DNA of 64,000 nucleotides from Sinorhizobium arboris LMG 14919 (lineage in GTDB: Bacteria > Pseudomonadota > Alphaproteobacteria > Rhizobiales > Rhizobiaceae): positions 1,201,570-1,265,569 of the forward strand of contig NZ_ATYB01000014.1 in assembly GCF_000427465.1 (NCBI RefSeq), in the 5' to 3' direction. The translations under genes were made by a program, and so were the position numbers. Within the stretch, counting starts at the first letter, position 1; the number at the start of each line of letters is the position of its first letter. The notes under the pieces were generated by a model that ran no database searches, had not been told where the DNA came from, and worked only from the letters and a program-made list of their open reading frames with translations. Below are positions 55,875-64,000 of the stretch, in pieces.

Positions 55875-57325
55875 CGGGTGCAACGATCCTCGTCGCGGAT
55901 GACGACGCAGCCATCCGCACCGTGCTGAACCAGGCGCTCAGCCGTGCCGGATACGAAGTGCGCATCACCTCCAATGCTGCAACCCTCTGGCGCTGGATAG
56001 CCGCCGGCGACGGCGACCTGGTCGTAACCGATGTCGTGATGCCCGATGAAAACGCCTTCGATCTCCTGCCGCGGATCAAGAAGGCACGGCCGGATCTGCC
56101 GGTTCTCGTGATGAGTGCGCAAAACACCTTCATGACGGCCATCAAGGCTTCGGAGAAGGGCGCCTACGACTATCTGCCGAAGCCTTTCGATCTGACGGAA
56201 CTGATCGGCATCATCGGTCGCGCGCTCGCCGAACCGAAGCGGCGGCCCTCGAAGCTCGACGACGATTCCCAGGACGGAATGCCGCTCGTCGGTCGTTCCG
56301 CCGCCATGCAGGAAATCTACCGCGTGCTCGCCCGGCTGATGCAGACCGACCTCACGCTGATGATTACCGGCGAGTCCGGTACCGGCAAGGAACTGGTTGC
56401 ACGTGCATTGCACGACTATGGGAAACGAAGAAACGGCCCCTTCGTCGCCATCAACATGGCGGCGATCCCGCGCGACCTCATCGAGTCGGAACTGTTCGGC
56501 CATGAAAAGGGGGCTTTCACCGGCGCCCAGACGCGCTCCACCGGGCGCTTCGAACAAGCCGAGGGAGGAACGCTCTTCCTCGATGAAATCGGCGACATGC
56601 CGATGGACGCGCAGACGCGTCTCCTGCGCGTGCTGCAGCAGGGCGAATATACAACCGTCGGCGGGCGCACGCCGATCCGCTCGGACGTCCGCATCGTCGC
56701 CGCCACCAACAAGGACCTGAAACAATCGATCAATCAGGGCCTCTTTCGCGAGGACCTCTACTATCGTCTGAATGTCGTGCCGCTGCGTCTGCCGCCGCTG
56801 AGAGATCGCGCCGAAGACATTCCCGACCTTGTCCGGCATTTCGTCCAGCAGGCCGAAAAGGAGGGGCTCGACGTCAAGCGTTTCGATCAGGAGGCGCTGG
56901 AGCTGATGAAGGCGCATCCCTGGCCGGGCAATGTGCGCGAGCTCGAGAACCTGGTTCGCCGCCTGACGGCACTTTATCCACAGGATGTCATCACCCGGGA
57001 AATCATCGAGAACGAGCTGCGTTCGGAGATCCCGGACAGCCCGATCGAGAAGGCCGCGGCGCGCTCGGGTCCGCTGTCGATATCACAGGCGGTCGAGGAG
57101 AACATGCGGCAGTATTTCGCGAGCTTTGGCGATGCGTTACCGCCCTCCGGCCTTTACGACCGGGTACTTGCCGAAATGGAATATCCTCTGATTCTTGCGG
57201 CCTTGACGGCGACCCGCGGCAATCAGATCAAAGCGGCCGATCTCCTGGGTCTCAACCGCAATACGCTGCGCAAGAAGATCCGTGAGCTTGGTGTTTCGGT
57301 GTATCGCAGCTCGCGTACCGCTTGA
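55871..57325 (+). CDS. ntrC: Nitrogen regulation response regulator NtrC
   Basis: The 484-residue sigma-54 activator has a receiver domain (1-120, phosphorylatable Asp54 in [10 protein letters not shown]), an AAA+ domain (about 140-380) with Walker A GESGTGKE, the sigma-54 contact loop GAFTGA in [12 protein letters not shown], Walker B LFLDEIGD and the [15 protein letters not shown] region, and a Fis-type helix-turn-helix (about 435-480, [26 protein letters not shown]). It switches on nitrogen-assimilation genes when nitrogen is limiting. Translation is coupled to ntrB by an ATGA overlap. Confidence 0.96.
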   Translation: MTGATILVADDDAAIRTVLNQALSRAGYEVRITSNAATLWRWIAAGDGDLVVTDVVMPDENAFDLLPRIKKARPDLPVLVMSAQNTFMTAIKASEKGAYDYLPKPFDLTELIGIIGRALAEPKRRPSKLDDDSQDGMPLVGRSAAMQEIYRVLARLMQTDLTLMITGESGTGKELVARALHDYGKRRNGPFVAINMAAIPRDLIESELFGHEKGAFTGAQTRSTGRFEQAEGGTLFLDEIGDMPMDAQTRLLRVLQQGEYTTVGGRTPIRSDVRIVAATNKDLKQSINQGLFREDLYYRLNVVPLRLPPLRDRAEDIPDLVRHFVQQAEKEGLDVKRFDQEALELMKAHPWPGNVRELENLVRRLTALYPQDVITREIIENELRSEIPDSPIEKAAARSGPLSISQAVEENMRQYFASFGDALPPSGLYDRVLAEMEYPLILAALTATRGNQIKAADLLGLNRNTLRKKIRELGVSVYRSSRTA

Positions 57326-57330
57326 CTGAG

Positions 57331-57347
57331 ATGCAACACCGTTGCAT
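57331..57347. promoter_or_regulatory. ATGCAAC-ACC-GTTGCAT palindrome in the ntrC-ntrY spacer
   Basis: Perfect 7-bp arms (57331-57337 and 57341-57347) around ACC start six bases after the ntrC stop, and TTTTC follows. It could be a small terminator hairpin for ntrC or an activator site for ntrY; a related AATGCGTTGC lies at 57357-57366. Confidence 0.35.
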
Positions 57348-57531
57348 TTTCGCCACAATGCGTTGCTTGAACCGCGTTTAAGCGTCGATTCGCCGGCGCT
57401 CGGTCGCAGACCGGCGTGGCTGGAAGTTTCGTGCATCCGCAGGGGGCGCGGCGCTGCAGGTTCAATGTCTCGGTCCGGAACGCAGGGGTGTGCCGGCGTC
57501 GTCGGTACACGGGTTGGGGGTAGCACTTTTC

Positions 57532-59805
57532 ATGGTGGATGGAATGGCCTTGCCATTGGGCACGGAGGACGGAGTCACTGCTGCCCAGGATCGGCGAGCC
57601 TCCTTCGCATTGCCGGGGCTTATGCTCGCCACCGGTGCTCTGATCTGCGCCACCTTGTCGCTGCTTGTTCTTCTCGGTCTGACCCCGATCCGGCCCGAGA
57701 GAAACATCGTGATCGCCTGCGCCGGCATCAACGGCCTCTTCGTCGTGGGCCTGATCTACCTCATCGCCCGCGAGATCTTCAGGCTGCTCAGGGCGCGCAG
57801 CAAGGGAAGAGCCGCTGCGCGCCTGCATGTGCGCATCGTCGCGCTCTTCTCGATCGTCGCGATCACGCCGGCGATCCTCGTTGCGATCTTCGCCAGCATT
57901 ACCCTCGATGTCGGCCTCGACCGCTGGTTCTCGCTGCGTACGCAGGCGATCGTTCGGTCCTCTCTGAACGTCGCGCAGGCCTATGTCCTGGAGAATGCGA
58001 GTTACCTCCAGGGTCAGACGGTGTCGATGGCCAACGACCTGGAGCGCAATCGCCAGCTCTACAGCCTCGACCGGACCGGTTTCGTCGAGTTGATGACGCG
58101 GCAGGCGAGGGGACGAGGCATGCTCGGGGCATTCCTCGTGCGGGCTGACGGCAGCGCCATACTCCAGGCCAATATTTCGACCGACCGTCCTCTGCCGGCG
58201 ATCCCGCAGGATGCGCTGAAAAGCACCATTGCCGGCCAACCGACGCTTATTCCTCCGGGCGTGACCAATCTGGTTGGGGCGGTCATTCCGCTCGAGAATT
58301 TTCCGGACACCTATCTCTACACCGTCCGAAACGTCGATCCGGAAGTCATGCGGTCGATGCGGCTGATGGAAGAGAACACTGCGGAATACAAGACGCTCGA
58401 GGCAGGGCGTACCTCCCTGCAGATAGCCTTCGGCGTCCTTTACATCGGCTTCGCCCTGATCGTGCTGCTGGCGGCGATCTGGACGGCCATCGCGGTGGCC
58501 GACCGCATCGTTCGGCCGATCCGGCAGCTGATCGGGGCCGCCGACAGCGTCGCGTCCGGCAATCTCGACGTCGTCGTTCCCGTACGCGCGGTCGACGGCG
58601 ACGTCGGCAACCTCTCGCGCACGTTCAACAAGATGGTAAGCGAAATTCGCACGCAGCAGGATCAGATCCTGGTGGCGAAGGACGAGGTCGACCAGCGCCG
58701 CCGCTTCATCGAGGCTGTGCTTTCCGGCGTGACGGCGGCCGTCATCGGTGTCGGCAAGGATCGCCGCATCACCATCTTCAATCCGTCGTCGGAAGGCATG
58801 CTCAAGAAGGAGGCGACGGGGCTCATCGGCGCGAACCTCAGTGAAGTGGCCCCGGAAATCGAAGCGGTTCTCGTCGAGGCCGAGAGCCGCTACCGCAACG
58901 ATTACCGCAAGCAGATCAATATCATGCGTGGGGGCACCGAGCGCACCTTGAACGTTCAGGTGACACGGGAGGAAGGCGACGAATCGCACGGCTCCTATGT
59001 GATCACCGTCGACGACATCACGGACCTGGTGATCGCACAGCGTTCGACCGCCTGGGCGGACGTCGCCCGCCGCATTGCGCACGAGATCAAGAATCCGCTG
59101 ACGCCGATCCAGCTTTCGGCAGAGAGGCTGAAGCGTCGCTACGGCAGGCAGATCGATCAGGAAGACAGGGCCGTTTTCGACCAGTGCACGGAAACGATCG
59201 TGCGCCAGGTCGAGGACATCGGCCGGATGGTCGACGAATTCTCCGCCTTTGCGCGCATGCCGAAGCCGACGAAGGAGAAGTCCGACCTGAGGGCGATCCT
59301 GAAGGACGCCGTATTCCTGCGCGAGATGGGCAACAACCACATCAATTTCGTCCGCGACTTCGGCGACGAACCCCTCGAGGGTCAGTTCGACGGCCGCATG
59401 CTGGGTCAGGCATTCGGCAATCTCGTAAAGAACGCGGTGGAAGCGATCGAAGCCGTGCCCGCGGGGACGTCACGAGGCGCGCCGACGGTCGTCATCCGAT
59501 CCCGTCGCGATGATGCCACCGGCCGTTTCGTGGTCGACGTCATCGACAACGGCAAGGGGCTTCCGACCGAGAACCGGCACCGAATTCTGGAGCCGTACAT
59601 GACGATGCGGGAAAAGGGCACCGGTCTCGGCCTCGCTATCGTCAAGAAGATCATCGAAGACCACGGCGGGCAACTGGAACTGCATGACGCACCGCCGGAT
59701 TTCGACGGCGGCTCCGGGGCGATGATCCGGGTGATTCTGCCGCCTGCCGGCGAGACCGGCGGCGAGGGTAATTTGAAGAATAAGGGTAATACCAATGGCG
59801 GCTGA
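57532..59805 (+). CDS. ntrY: Membrane sensor histidine kinase NtrY
   Basis: The 757-residue protein has N-terminal membrane segments (about 30-53, 63-82, 98-120) and a fourth near 305-330, a periplasmic sensor loop between, a HAMP region (ADRIVRPIRQLIGAADSVASGNLDV), a PAS domain (about 385-480) and the kinase core: H-box [23 protein letters not shown]-box NLVKNAVEAIEA, G-boxes DNGKGLPTENRHRILEPYMT and GTGLGLAIVKKIIEDHGG. It phosphorylates NtrX. Later in-frame starts exist (57544). Its end overlaps ntrX by 11 bp. Confidence 0.94.
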   Translation: MVDGMALPLGTEDGVTAAQDRRASFALPGLMLATGALICATLSLLVLLGLTPIRPERNIVIACAGINGLFVVGLIYLIAREIFRLLRARSKGRAAARLHVRIVALFSIVAITPAILVAIFASITLDVGLDRWFSLRTQAIVRSSLNVAQAYVLENASYLQGQTVSMANDLERNRQLYSLDRTGFVELMTRQARGRGMLGAFLVRADGSAILQANISTDRPLPAIPQDALKSTIAGQPTLIPPGVTNLVGAVIPLENFPDTYLYTVRNVDPEVMRSMRLMEENTAEYKTLEAGRTSLQIAFGVLYIGFALIVLLAAIWTAIAVADRIVRPIRQLIGAADSVASGNLDVVVPVRAVDGDVGNLSRTFNKMVSEIRTQQDQILVAKDEVDQRRRFIEAVLSGVTAAVIGVGKDRRITIFNPSSEGMLKKEATGLIGANLSEVAPEIEAVLVEAESRYRNDYRKQINIMRGGTERTLNVQVTREEGDESHGSYVITVDDITDLVIAQRSTAWADVARRIAHEIKNPLTPIQLSAERLKRRYGRQIDQEDRAVFDQCTETIVRQVEDIGRMVDEFSAFARMPKPTKEKSDLRAILKDAVFLREMGNNHINFVRDFGDEPLEGQFDGRMLGQAFGNLVKNAVEAIEAVPAGTSRGAPTVVIRSRRDDATGRFVVDVIDNGKGLPTENRHRILEPYMTMREKGTGLGLAIVKKIIEDHGGQLELHDAPPDFDGGSGAMIRVILPPAGETGGEGNLKNKGNTNGG

Positions 59806-61159
59806 TATTCTGGTTGTGGATGACGAGGAGGATATTCGCGAGATCGTCTCGGGAATCCTGTCGGACGAAGGCCATGAAACACGGACCGCTTTCGACAGCG
59901 ATAGCGCGCTCGCTGCGATCAACGACCGTGTGCCGCGCCTGATCTTCCTGGACATCTGGATGCAGGGAAGCAAGCTCGACGGCTTGGCACTGCTCGACGA
60001 GATCAAGAGCCGCCACCCCGAATTGCCGGTCGTGATGATTTCCGGTCACGGCAACATCGAAACCGCCGTCTCCGCCATCAAGCGCGGCGCCTATGACTTC
60101 ATCGAGAAGCCGTTCAAGGCCGACCGGCTGATCCTGATCGCCGAGCGGGCGCTCGAAATCTCCAAGCTGAAGCGCGAAAACTCAGAGCTGAAACGGAAGT
60201 CGGGCGATCCGGTGGAACTGATCGGAACGTCAGTCGCGGTCTCCCAACTGCGGCAGATGATCGAGAAGGTTGCACCCACCAATAGCCGCATCATGATCCA
60301 GGGACCGTCGGGGTCCGGCAAGGAACTCGTCGCGCGGATGATCCATCGCAAGTCCGCGCGCGCCAACGGTCCTTTCGTGGCTCTCAATGCGGCAGCGATT
60401 ACACCGGACAGAATGGAGATCGCGCTTTTCGGTACCGAGGGCACCACGGGACAGCCGCGCCGGACGGGTGCGCTCGAGGAGGCCCACGGGGGAATCCTTT
60501 ACCTGGACGAGGTCGGCGAAATGCCGCGCGAAACGCAGAACAAGATTCTGCGCGTTCTCGTCGATCAGCAGTTCGAGCGTGTAGGCGGCTCCAAGCGCGT
60601 CAAGGTCGATGTCCGCGTCATCTCCTCGACCGCCTACAATCTCGAGAACATGATCACCGAGGGCCTATTCCGCGAGGACCTGTATCACCGGCTCGCCGTG
60701 ATTCCGGTGCGTGTTCCCGCTCTTGCGGAGCGGCGCGAGGATATCCCGTTCCTGGTCGACATGTTCATGCGGCAGGTAAGCGAACAGGCCGGCATCCGCC
60801 CCCGCAAGATCGGCGAGGATGCGCTCGCGGTGCTGCAGGCGCATGATTGGCCCGGCAATATCCGCCAGCTGCGCAACAACATCGAGCGCCTGATGATTCT
60901 TGCGCGCAGCGACGGTCCCGATACGCCGATCACCGCCGACATGCTGCCGAACGAGGTGGGAGACACCTTGCCGAAGGTCTCGGCGCAAAGCGATCAGCAC
61001 ATCATGACCTTACCGTTGCGCGAGGCCCGCGAGATGTTCGAGCGCGATTACCTGATCGCCCAGATCAATCGCTTCGGTGGCAACATCTCGCGTACCGCCG
61101 AATTCGTCGGCATGGAGCGCTCCGCCCTGCATCGCAAGCTGAAGTCGCTGGGCGTTTGA
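59795..61159 (+). CDS. ntrX: Response regulator NtrX (AAA+, no GAFTGA loop)
   Basis: The 454-residue regulator has a receiver domain (1-120, phosphorylatable Asp53 in LIFLDIWMQG), an AAA+ domain (Walker A GPSGSGKELV, Walker B ILYLDEVGEM, DWPGNIRQLRNNIERL) and a Fis-type helix-turn-helix (REMFERDYLIAQINRFGGNISRTAEFVGMERSALHRKL). Where sigma-54 activators carry GAFTGA this protein reads LFGTEGTTGQPRRTGALEEA, so contact with sigma-54 is unlikely. In alphaproteobacteria NtrX affects redox, envelope and nitrogen functions. Coupled to ntrY by overlap. Confidence 0.94.
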   Translation: MAADILVVDDEEDIREIVSGILSDEGHETRTAFDSDSALAAINDRVPRLIFLDIWMQGSKLDGLALLDEIKSRHPELPVVMISGHGNIETAVSAIKRGAYDFIEKPFKADRLILIAERALEISKLKRENSELKRKSGDPVELIGTSVAVSQLRQMIEKVAPTNSRIMIQGPSGSGKELVARMIHRKSARANGPFVALNAAAITPDRMEIALFGTEGTTGQPRRTGALEEAHGGILYLDEVGEMPRETQNKILRVLVDQQFERVGGSKRVKVDVRVISSTAYNLENMITEGLFREDLYHRLAVIPVRVPALAERREDIPFLVDMFMRQVSEQAGIRPRKIGEDALAVLQAHDWPGNIRQLRNNIERLMILARSDGPDTPITADMLPNEVGDTLPKVSAQSDQHIMTLPLREAREMFERDYLIAQINRFGGNISRTAEFVGMERSALHRKLKSLGV

Positions 61160-61222
61160 TTAAGGGGGCGTTCGCCCCGTCGAGAGCCAAAGGCAGAACC
61201 GTCCCAGACGTAAGGAATAGCA

Positions 61223-62599
61223 ATGAAGGTGATCATATGCGGGGCAGGGCAGGTCGGCTACGGCATCGCCGAGCGGCTGTCGCGCGAGAATAACGACGTT
61301 TCGGTGATCGATACGTCCGCCGCGCTGATCGCCTATATAACCGAGACGCTGGACGTGCGCGGTTACGTCGGCCATGGGGCGCATCCGGACGTGCTGGCGA
61401 AGGCGGGCGCCGATCAGGCCGACATGATCATCGCGGTAACGCTGTATGACGAGGTCAATATCGTTGCTTGCGAAGTGGCGCATGCGATCTTCAACGTGCC
61501 GACCAAGGTTGCCCGCATCCGGGCCCAGAGTTATCTCGCGCCAGAATACTCCGACCTCTTTTCGCGCGAAAACGTTCCGATCGACGTGACGATCTCCCCG
61601 GAAATCGAGGTAGGGCGGCTCGTGCTTCGCCGCATTTCGTTTCCGGGCGCCACCGACGTGGTGCGCTTCGCGGAGGATCGGATCGCGATGGTTGCGATCG
61701 AATGCATGGAAGATTGCCCCGTCGTCGACACGCCGCTGCAGCAACTCAGCGAACTCTTCCCGGATCTGCTGGCGACCGTTACGGGCATCTTCCGGGACGG
61801 CAAGCTGATCGTTCCGCATTCCTCCGACCAGTTGAAGACCGGCGATCTCGCCTATGTCGTCTGCGACCGCGACCATGCCCGCCGCACGCTAGCCCTCTTC
61901 GGCCATGAAGAACAGGAGGCGCGGCGGATCATCATTCTGGGCGCCGGCAACATCGGCTATTTCGTCGCCCGCACGATCGAGGAGCAGCAGCCGCGCATGC
62001 GGGTGAAGCTTATCGAAAACGATCGTGATCGCGCCGTGCTCGTTGCCGACAAGCTCAACAGCACAGTGGTCCTCCACGGCTCGGCCATGGACCAGCGGAT
62101 CCTGGCGCAAGCGGATGTCCAGGAGGCGGATCTCGTCGTTGCGCTGACCAACAACGATCAGATCAACATCCTCGGGAGCATGCTTGCCAGGAGGCTGGGT
62201 GCGAAGTCGACCCTCGTGCTGATCAACGAGCCGGCCTATCAGGATTTTGCCGGTGCCGCCGGCGTCGACGCCTATATCAATCCGCGCGCGGTAACCATCT
62301 CGCGCGTGCTGCAGCACGTTCGAAAGGGACGAATCCGTTCGGTCTACGCGGTGCAGAACGGTATGGCGGAGGTGATCGAGGCCGAGGCGCTTGAAACCTC
62401 CCCGCTGGTCGGCAAGGCGTTGCGCGAGCTCGAATTGCCGGAAGGAATCCGCATCGGCGCACTCTATCGCGACAAGGCCTATGTTCGCCCCGACGGTGAT
62501 ACGCGGATCAAGGCGAAGGACCGCGTGGTCCTGCTGGCGGCCGCCGAGACCGTCCGCGATGTCGAGCAGCTCTTCCGCGTCAGCATTCAATATTTCTGA
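61223..62599 (+). CDS. trkA: Trk system potassium transport protein TrkA
   Basis: The 458-residue peripheral membrane protein gates TrkH/TrkG potassium uptake. It has two RCK units, each with a Rossmann NAD(H)-binding motif: VIICGAGQVGYGIAERL (about 3-19) and IIILGAGNIGYFVARTI (about 234-250), followed by TrkA_C modules (about 140-225 and 370-455). Length is standard. It follows ntrX after 63 bp, the same arrangement as in other alphaproteobacteria, and probably shares transcripts with ntrYX. Confidence 0.94.
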   Translation: MKVIICGAGQVGYGIAERLSRENNDVSVIDTSAALIAYITETLDVRGYVGHGAHPDVLAKAGADQADMIIAVTLYDEVNIVACEVAHAIFNVPTKVARIRAQSYLAPEYSDLFSRENVPIDVTISPEIEVGRLVLRRISFPGATDVVRFAEDRIAMVAIECMEDCPVVDTPLQQLSELFPDLLATVTGIFRDGKLIVPHSSDQLKTGDLAYVVCDRDHARRTLALFGHEEQEARRIIILGAGNIGYFVARTIEEQQPRMRVKLIENDRDRAVLVADKLNSTVVLHGSAMDQRILAQADVQEADLVVALTNNDQINILGSMLARRLGAKSTLVLINEPAYQDFAGAAGVDAYINPRAVTISRVLQHVRKGRIRSVYAVQNGMAEVIEAEALETSPLVGKALRELELPEGIRIGALYRDKAYVRPDGDTRIKAKDRVVLLAAAETVRDVEQLFRVSIQYF

Positions 62600-62609
62600 G
62601 GGCCTCACC

Positions 62610-63473
62610 ATGCCGAGAATCGCCTATGTCAACGGCACCTATGTCCAGCATGCCGAAGCCGCCATTCACGTCGAAGACCGGGGCTACCAGTTTGCCGACG
62701 GCGTCTACGAAGTCTGCGAGGTGCGGCACGGTTTCATCATCGATCTGACGCGGCACCTCGATCGCCTCGGGCGATCCCTGGGCGAGCTCAGGATAAGCTG
62801 GCCGATGAGCCGTGCGGCGCTCGTCCATGTCATTCGGGAGGTGCTGCGCAGAAATAGGGTCCGAAACGGCCTCTTCTATCTGCAGGTGACCCGCGGCGTC
62901 GCGCGGCGGGACCATGTTTTCCCTGATTCGGACACCCCGCCGTCGATCGTCGTCACCGCCAAGCGAACGGACCCTAGGGCGGTCGCCCGGAAAAACGCAG
63001 AGGGCGTATCGGCGATAACGGTACCGGAAAATCGGTGGGATCGCGTCGATATCAAGAGCGTCGGCCTTCTCCCGAACGTGCTCGCCCGCCAGAGCGCGAA
63101 GGAGGCCGGAGCGCAGGAGGCGATCTTCGTCGATGCGGACGGCACGGTCAAAGAGGGCGCGGCGACGAATGTATGGATCGTCGACGGCGAAGGCACGTTG
63201 CGCACCCGCCCGGCGGAGAGTGGCATTCTGCGCGGCGTGACCCGCACCACGCTCATGGACGTGGCCAAGCCGCTGGGCCTGAAGATCGAGGAAAGGGCGT
63301 TTTCCGTGGAGGAAATGCTCGCCGCGCGGGAGGTCTTCATTACGGCTGCTACCAGCATCTGCTTTCCCGTCGTTTCCGTCGACGGAAAGACGATCGGCAA
63401 CGGTCATCCAGGAAGCATAGCACAGAATATTCGCGAGGCCTTTTTCGACATTGCGGAAAAGACGTTGATTTGA
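62610..63473 (+). CDS. D-amino acid aminotransferase-like (class IV PLP) enzyme
   Basis: The 287-residue PLP enzyme begins MPRIAYVNGTYVQHAEAAIH, followed by VEDRGYQFADGVYEV. The PLP-binding Lys is in DIKSVGLLPNVLARQ, with EGAATNVWIVDGEGTLRTRP and GITR-type GILRGVTRTTL. The pattern matches the D-alanine aminotransferase subgroup, supplying D-amino acids or degrading them, rather than branched-chain or ADC-lyase members, although these are hard to separate by eye. GAGG lies eight bases upstream of the ATG, which starts 10 bp after trkA. Confidence 0.88.
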   Translation: MPRIAYVNGTYVQHAEAAIHVEDRGYQFADGVYEVCEVRHGFIIDLTRHLDRLGRSLGELRISWPMSRAALVHVIREVLRRNRVRNGLFYLQVTRGVARRDHVFPDSDTPPSIVVTAKRTDPRAVARKNAEGVSAITVPENRWDRVDIKSVGLLPNVLARQSAKEAGAQEAIFVDADGTVKEGAATNVWIVDGEGTLRTRPAESGILRGVTRTTLMDVAKPLGLKIEERAFSVEEMLAAREVFITAATSICFPVVSVDGKTIGNGHPGSIAQNIREAFFDIAEKTLI

Positions 63474-63506
63474 TACCAAACCTGTCGGAGGTGCCGGGGA
63501 TCGTAC

Positions 63507-63553
63507 TTGACACCTTAAAAAATTAACAAAATGTACCGGCGCAAGAACGCCGG
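63507..63553 (+). promoter_or_regulatory. hfq promoter candidate and 5'-UTR hairpin
   Basis: TTGACA (63507-63512) is spaced 17 bases from an AT-rich AATGTA (63530-63535). A perfect CCGGCG-CAAGAA-CGCCGG hairpin (63536-63553) follows, ending 22 bases before the hfq ATG with an AAGAAAG ribosome site between. The hairpin could affect translation or serve an autoregulatory role. Confidence 0.45.
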
Positions 63554-63575
63554 CAAATAAGAAAGAAGCGGCGCG

Positions 63576-63818
63576 ATGGCGGAACGTTCTCAAAACTTGC
63601 AGGATCTCTTTCTCAACACGGTCCGCAAGCAAAAGATTTCTTTGACCATTTTCCTCATCAACGGCGTCAAGTTGACGGGTGTCGTAACATCGTTTGACAA
63701 TTTCTGTGTGCTGTTGCGCCGCGACGGTCATTCTCAGCTCGTCTACAAGCACGCCATCTCGACGATCATGCCGGGTCAGCCGCTGCAGATGTTCGAGAAT
63801 GAGGAAGCTGCCTCCTGA
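63576..63818 (+). CDS. hfq: RNA chaperone Hfq
   Basis: The 80-residue Sm-like protein forms hexameric rings that pair small RNAs with mRNAs. Sm1 ([42 protein letters not shown]) and Sm2 ([18 protein letters not shown]) are complete, including the YKHA RNA-binding pocket. The C-terminal tail is short, as in other rhizobia. hflX starts six bases after the stop, the common hfq-hflX pairing. Candidate small RNAs elsewhere in this window would probably act through it. Confidence 0.96.
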
Positions 63819-63824
63819 CGGGAC

Positions 63825-64000
63825 GTGAGGAACATTACCAAGCGTGATTCGAAATCGTCGTCGATCATTCCGGAACTCGAGAAGCTCCGCGATGATTCGC
63901 GTGCCGTCGTGGTCGTTCCGGTCCTGAAAAAGACCGGGAAGGCATCTGCCGATATCGGCGTGCAGCCAGCCACGCGCTCGGATGAAAGCCGACTGGAGGA
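63825..64000 (+). CDS. hflX: GTPase HflX, N-terminal fragment (cut by window)
   Basis: A GTG at 63825 opens a frame that runs to the window edge, about 58 codons, starting VRNITKRDSKSSSIIPELEK and continuing DDSRAVVVVPVLKKTG. The AVVVVPVL strand and the position directly after hfq match HflX, a ribosome-associated GTPase that rescues stalled ribosomes after heat stress. The GTP-binding motifs lie beyond the window. The start is inferred from spacing; no strong ribosome site is visible. Confidence 0.75.
   Translation, partial: MRNITKRDSKSSSIIPELEKLRDDSRAVVVVPVLKKTGKASADIGVQPATRSDESRLE

Noticed and set aside
57223..59340. 705-codon minus-strand open frame opposite ntrY
   Set aside because: It is a shadow of the kinase frame with no domain pattern and no start signal.

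Overview
The window is a 64 kb GC-rich chromosomal segment of an alphaproteobacterium of the Rhizobiales, most probably Sinorhizobium (Ensifer), close to S. meliloti/S. medicae. The grounds are the gene order tpiA-secG-pyrG-kdsA-eno-pdhABC-lpdA-lipA-ispDF-dusB-ntrBC-ntrYX-trkA-hfq-hflX, a pyruvate dehydrogenase E1 beta subunit with an N-terminal lipoyl domain, a fused IspDF, and several families of rhizobial palindromic intergenic repeats. The species call rests on remembered protein sequences and synteny, not on a search. Almost everything is core-genome housekeeping. I see no tRNA or rRNA gene, insertion sequence, prophage, CRISPR array or obviously transferred island.

Region 1-9.4 kb: a partial redoxin gene, two small envelope proteins, a peptide-deformylase-like protein with several catalytic residues replaced, the Mg2+ transporter MgtE, a MerR regulator with a palindromic operator, three membrane proteins on the minus strand, a 33-codon membrane ORF with its own terminator, L-serine dehydratase and a DUF1489 protein. 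Region 9.4-19.9 kb: repeat-rich spacers, a D,D-carboxypeptidase with a SPOR domain, a periplasmic transglutaminase-like cysteine protease, a PilZ protein beside a PAS protein, a rhomboid protease, a CBS-pair protein, a patatin-like lipase, hisI and folE. An orphan rho-independent terminator upstream of the rhomboid gene suggests an unannotated small RNA.

Region 20-32 kb: a short cluster (IscU-like scaffold, yidD, DUF2267, DUF1697), thrS, an exported protein, a nitroreductase/flavin-reductase pair, a CitE-like protein that seems to have lost its metal site, a DUF2336 protein, a GNAT acetyltransferase and parE. Region 32-43 kb: an exported alpha/beta hydrolase next to a DprE1-like FAD oxidoreductase, a YceI/cytochrome b561 pair, then the co-directional tpiA, secG, pyrG, VOC-protein, kdsA and eno genes and an FtsB-like gene.

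Region 43-51.9 kb is the pyruvate dehydrogenase/lipoate block: pdhA, pdhB, pdhC, an SGNH esterase, a GNAT enzyme, lpdA, a small stress membrane protein, lipA and a COQ10-like START protein. Together these build, lipoylate and reoxidise the complex that makes acetyl-CoA. Region 51.8-64 kb carries cinA-like and ispDF genes on the minus strand, then the nitrogen-regulation block dusB-ntrB-ntrC and ntrY-ntrX, followed by trkA, a D-amino-acid-aminotransferase-like gene, hfq and the start of hflX. NtrX lacks a recognisable GAFTGA sigma-54 contact loop although NtrC has it, so the two paralogues probably act through different polymerase contacts.
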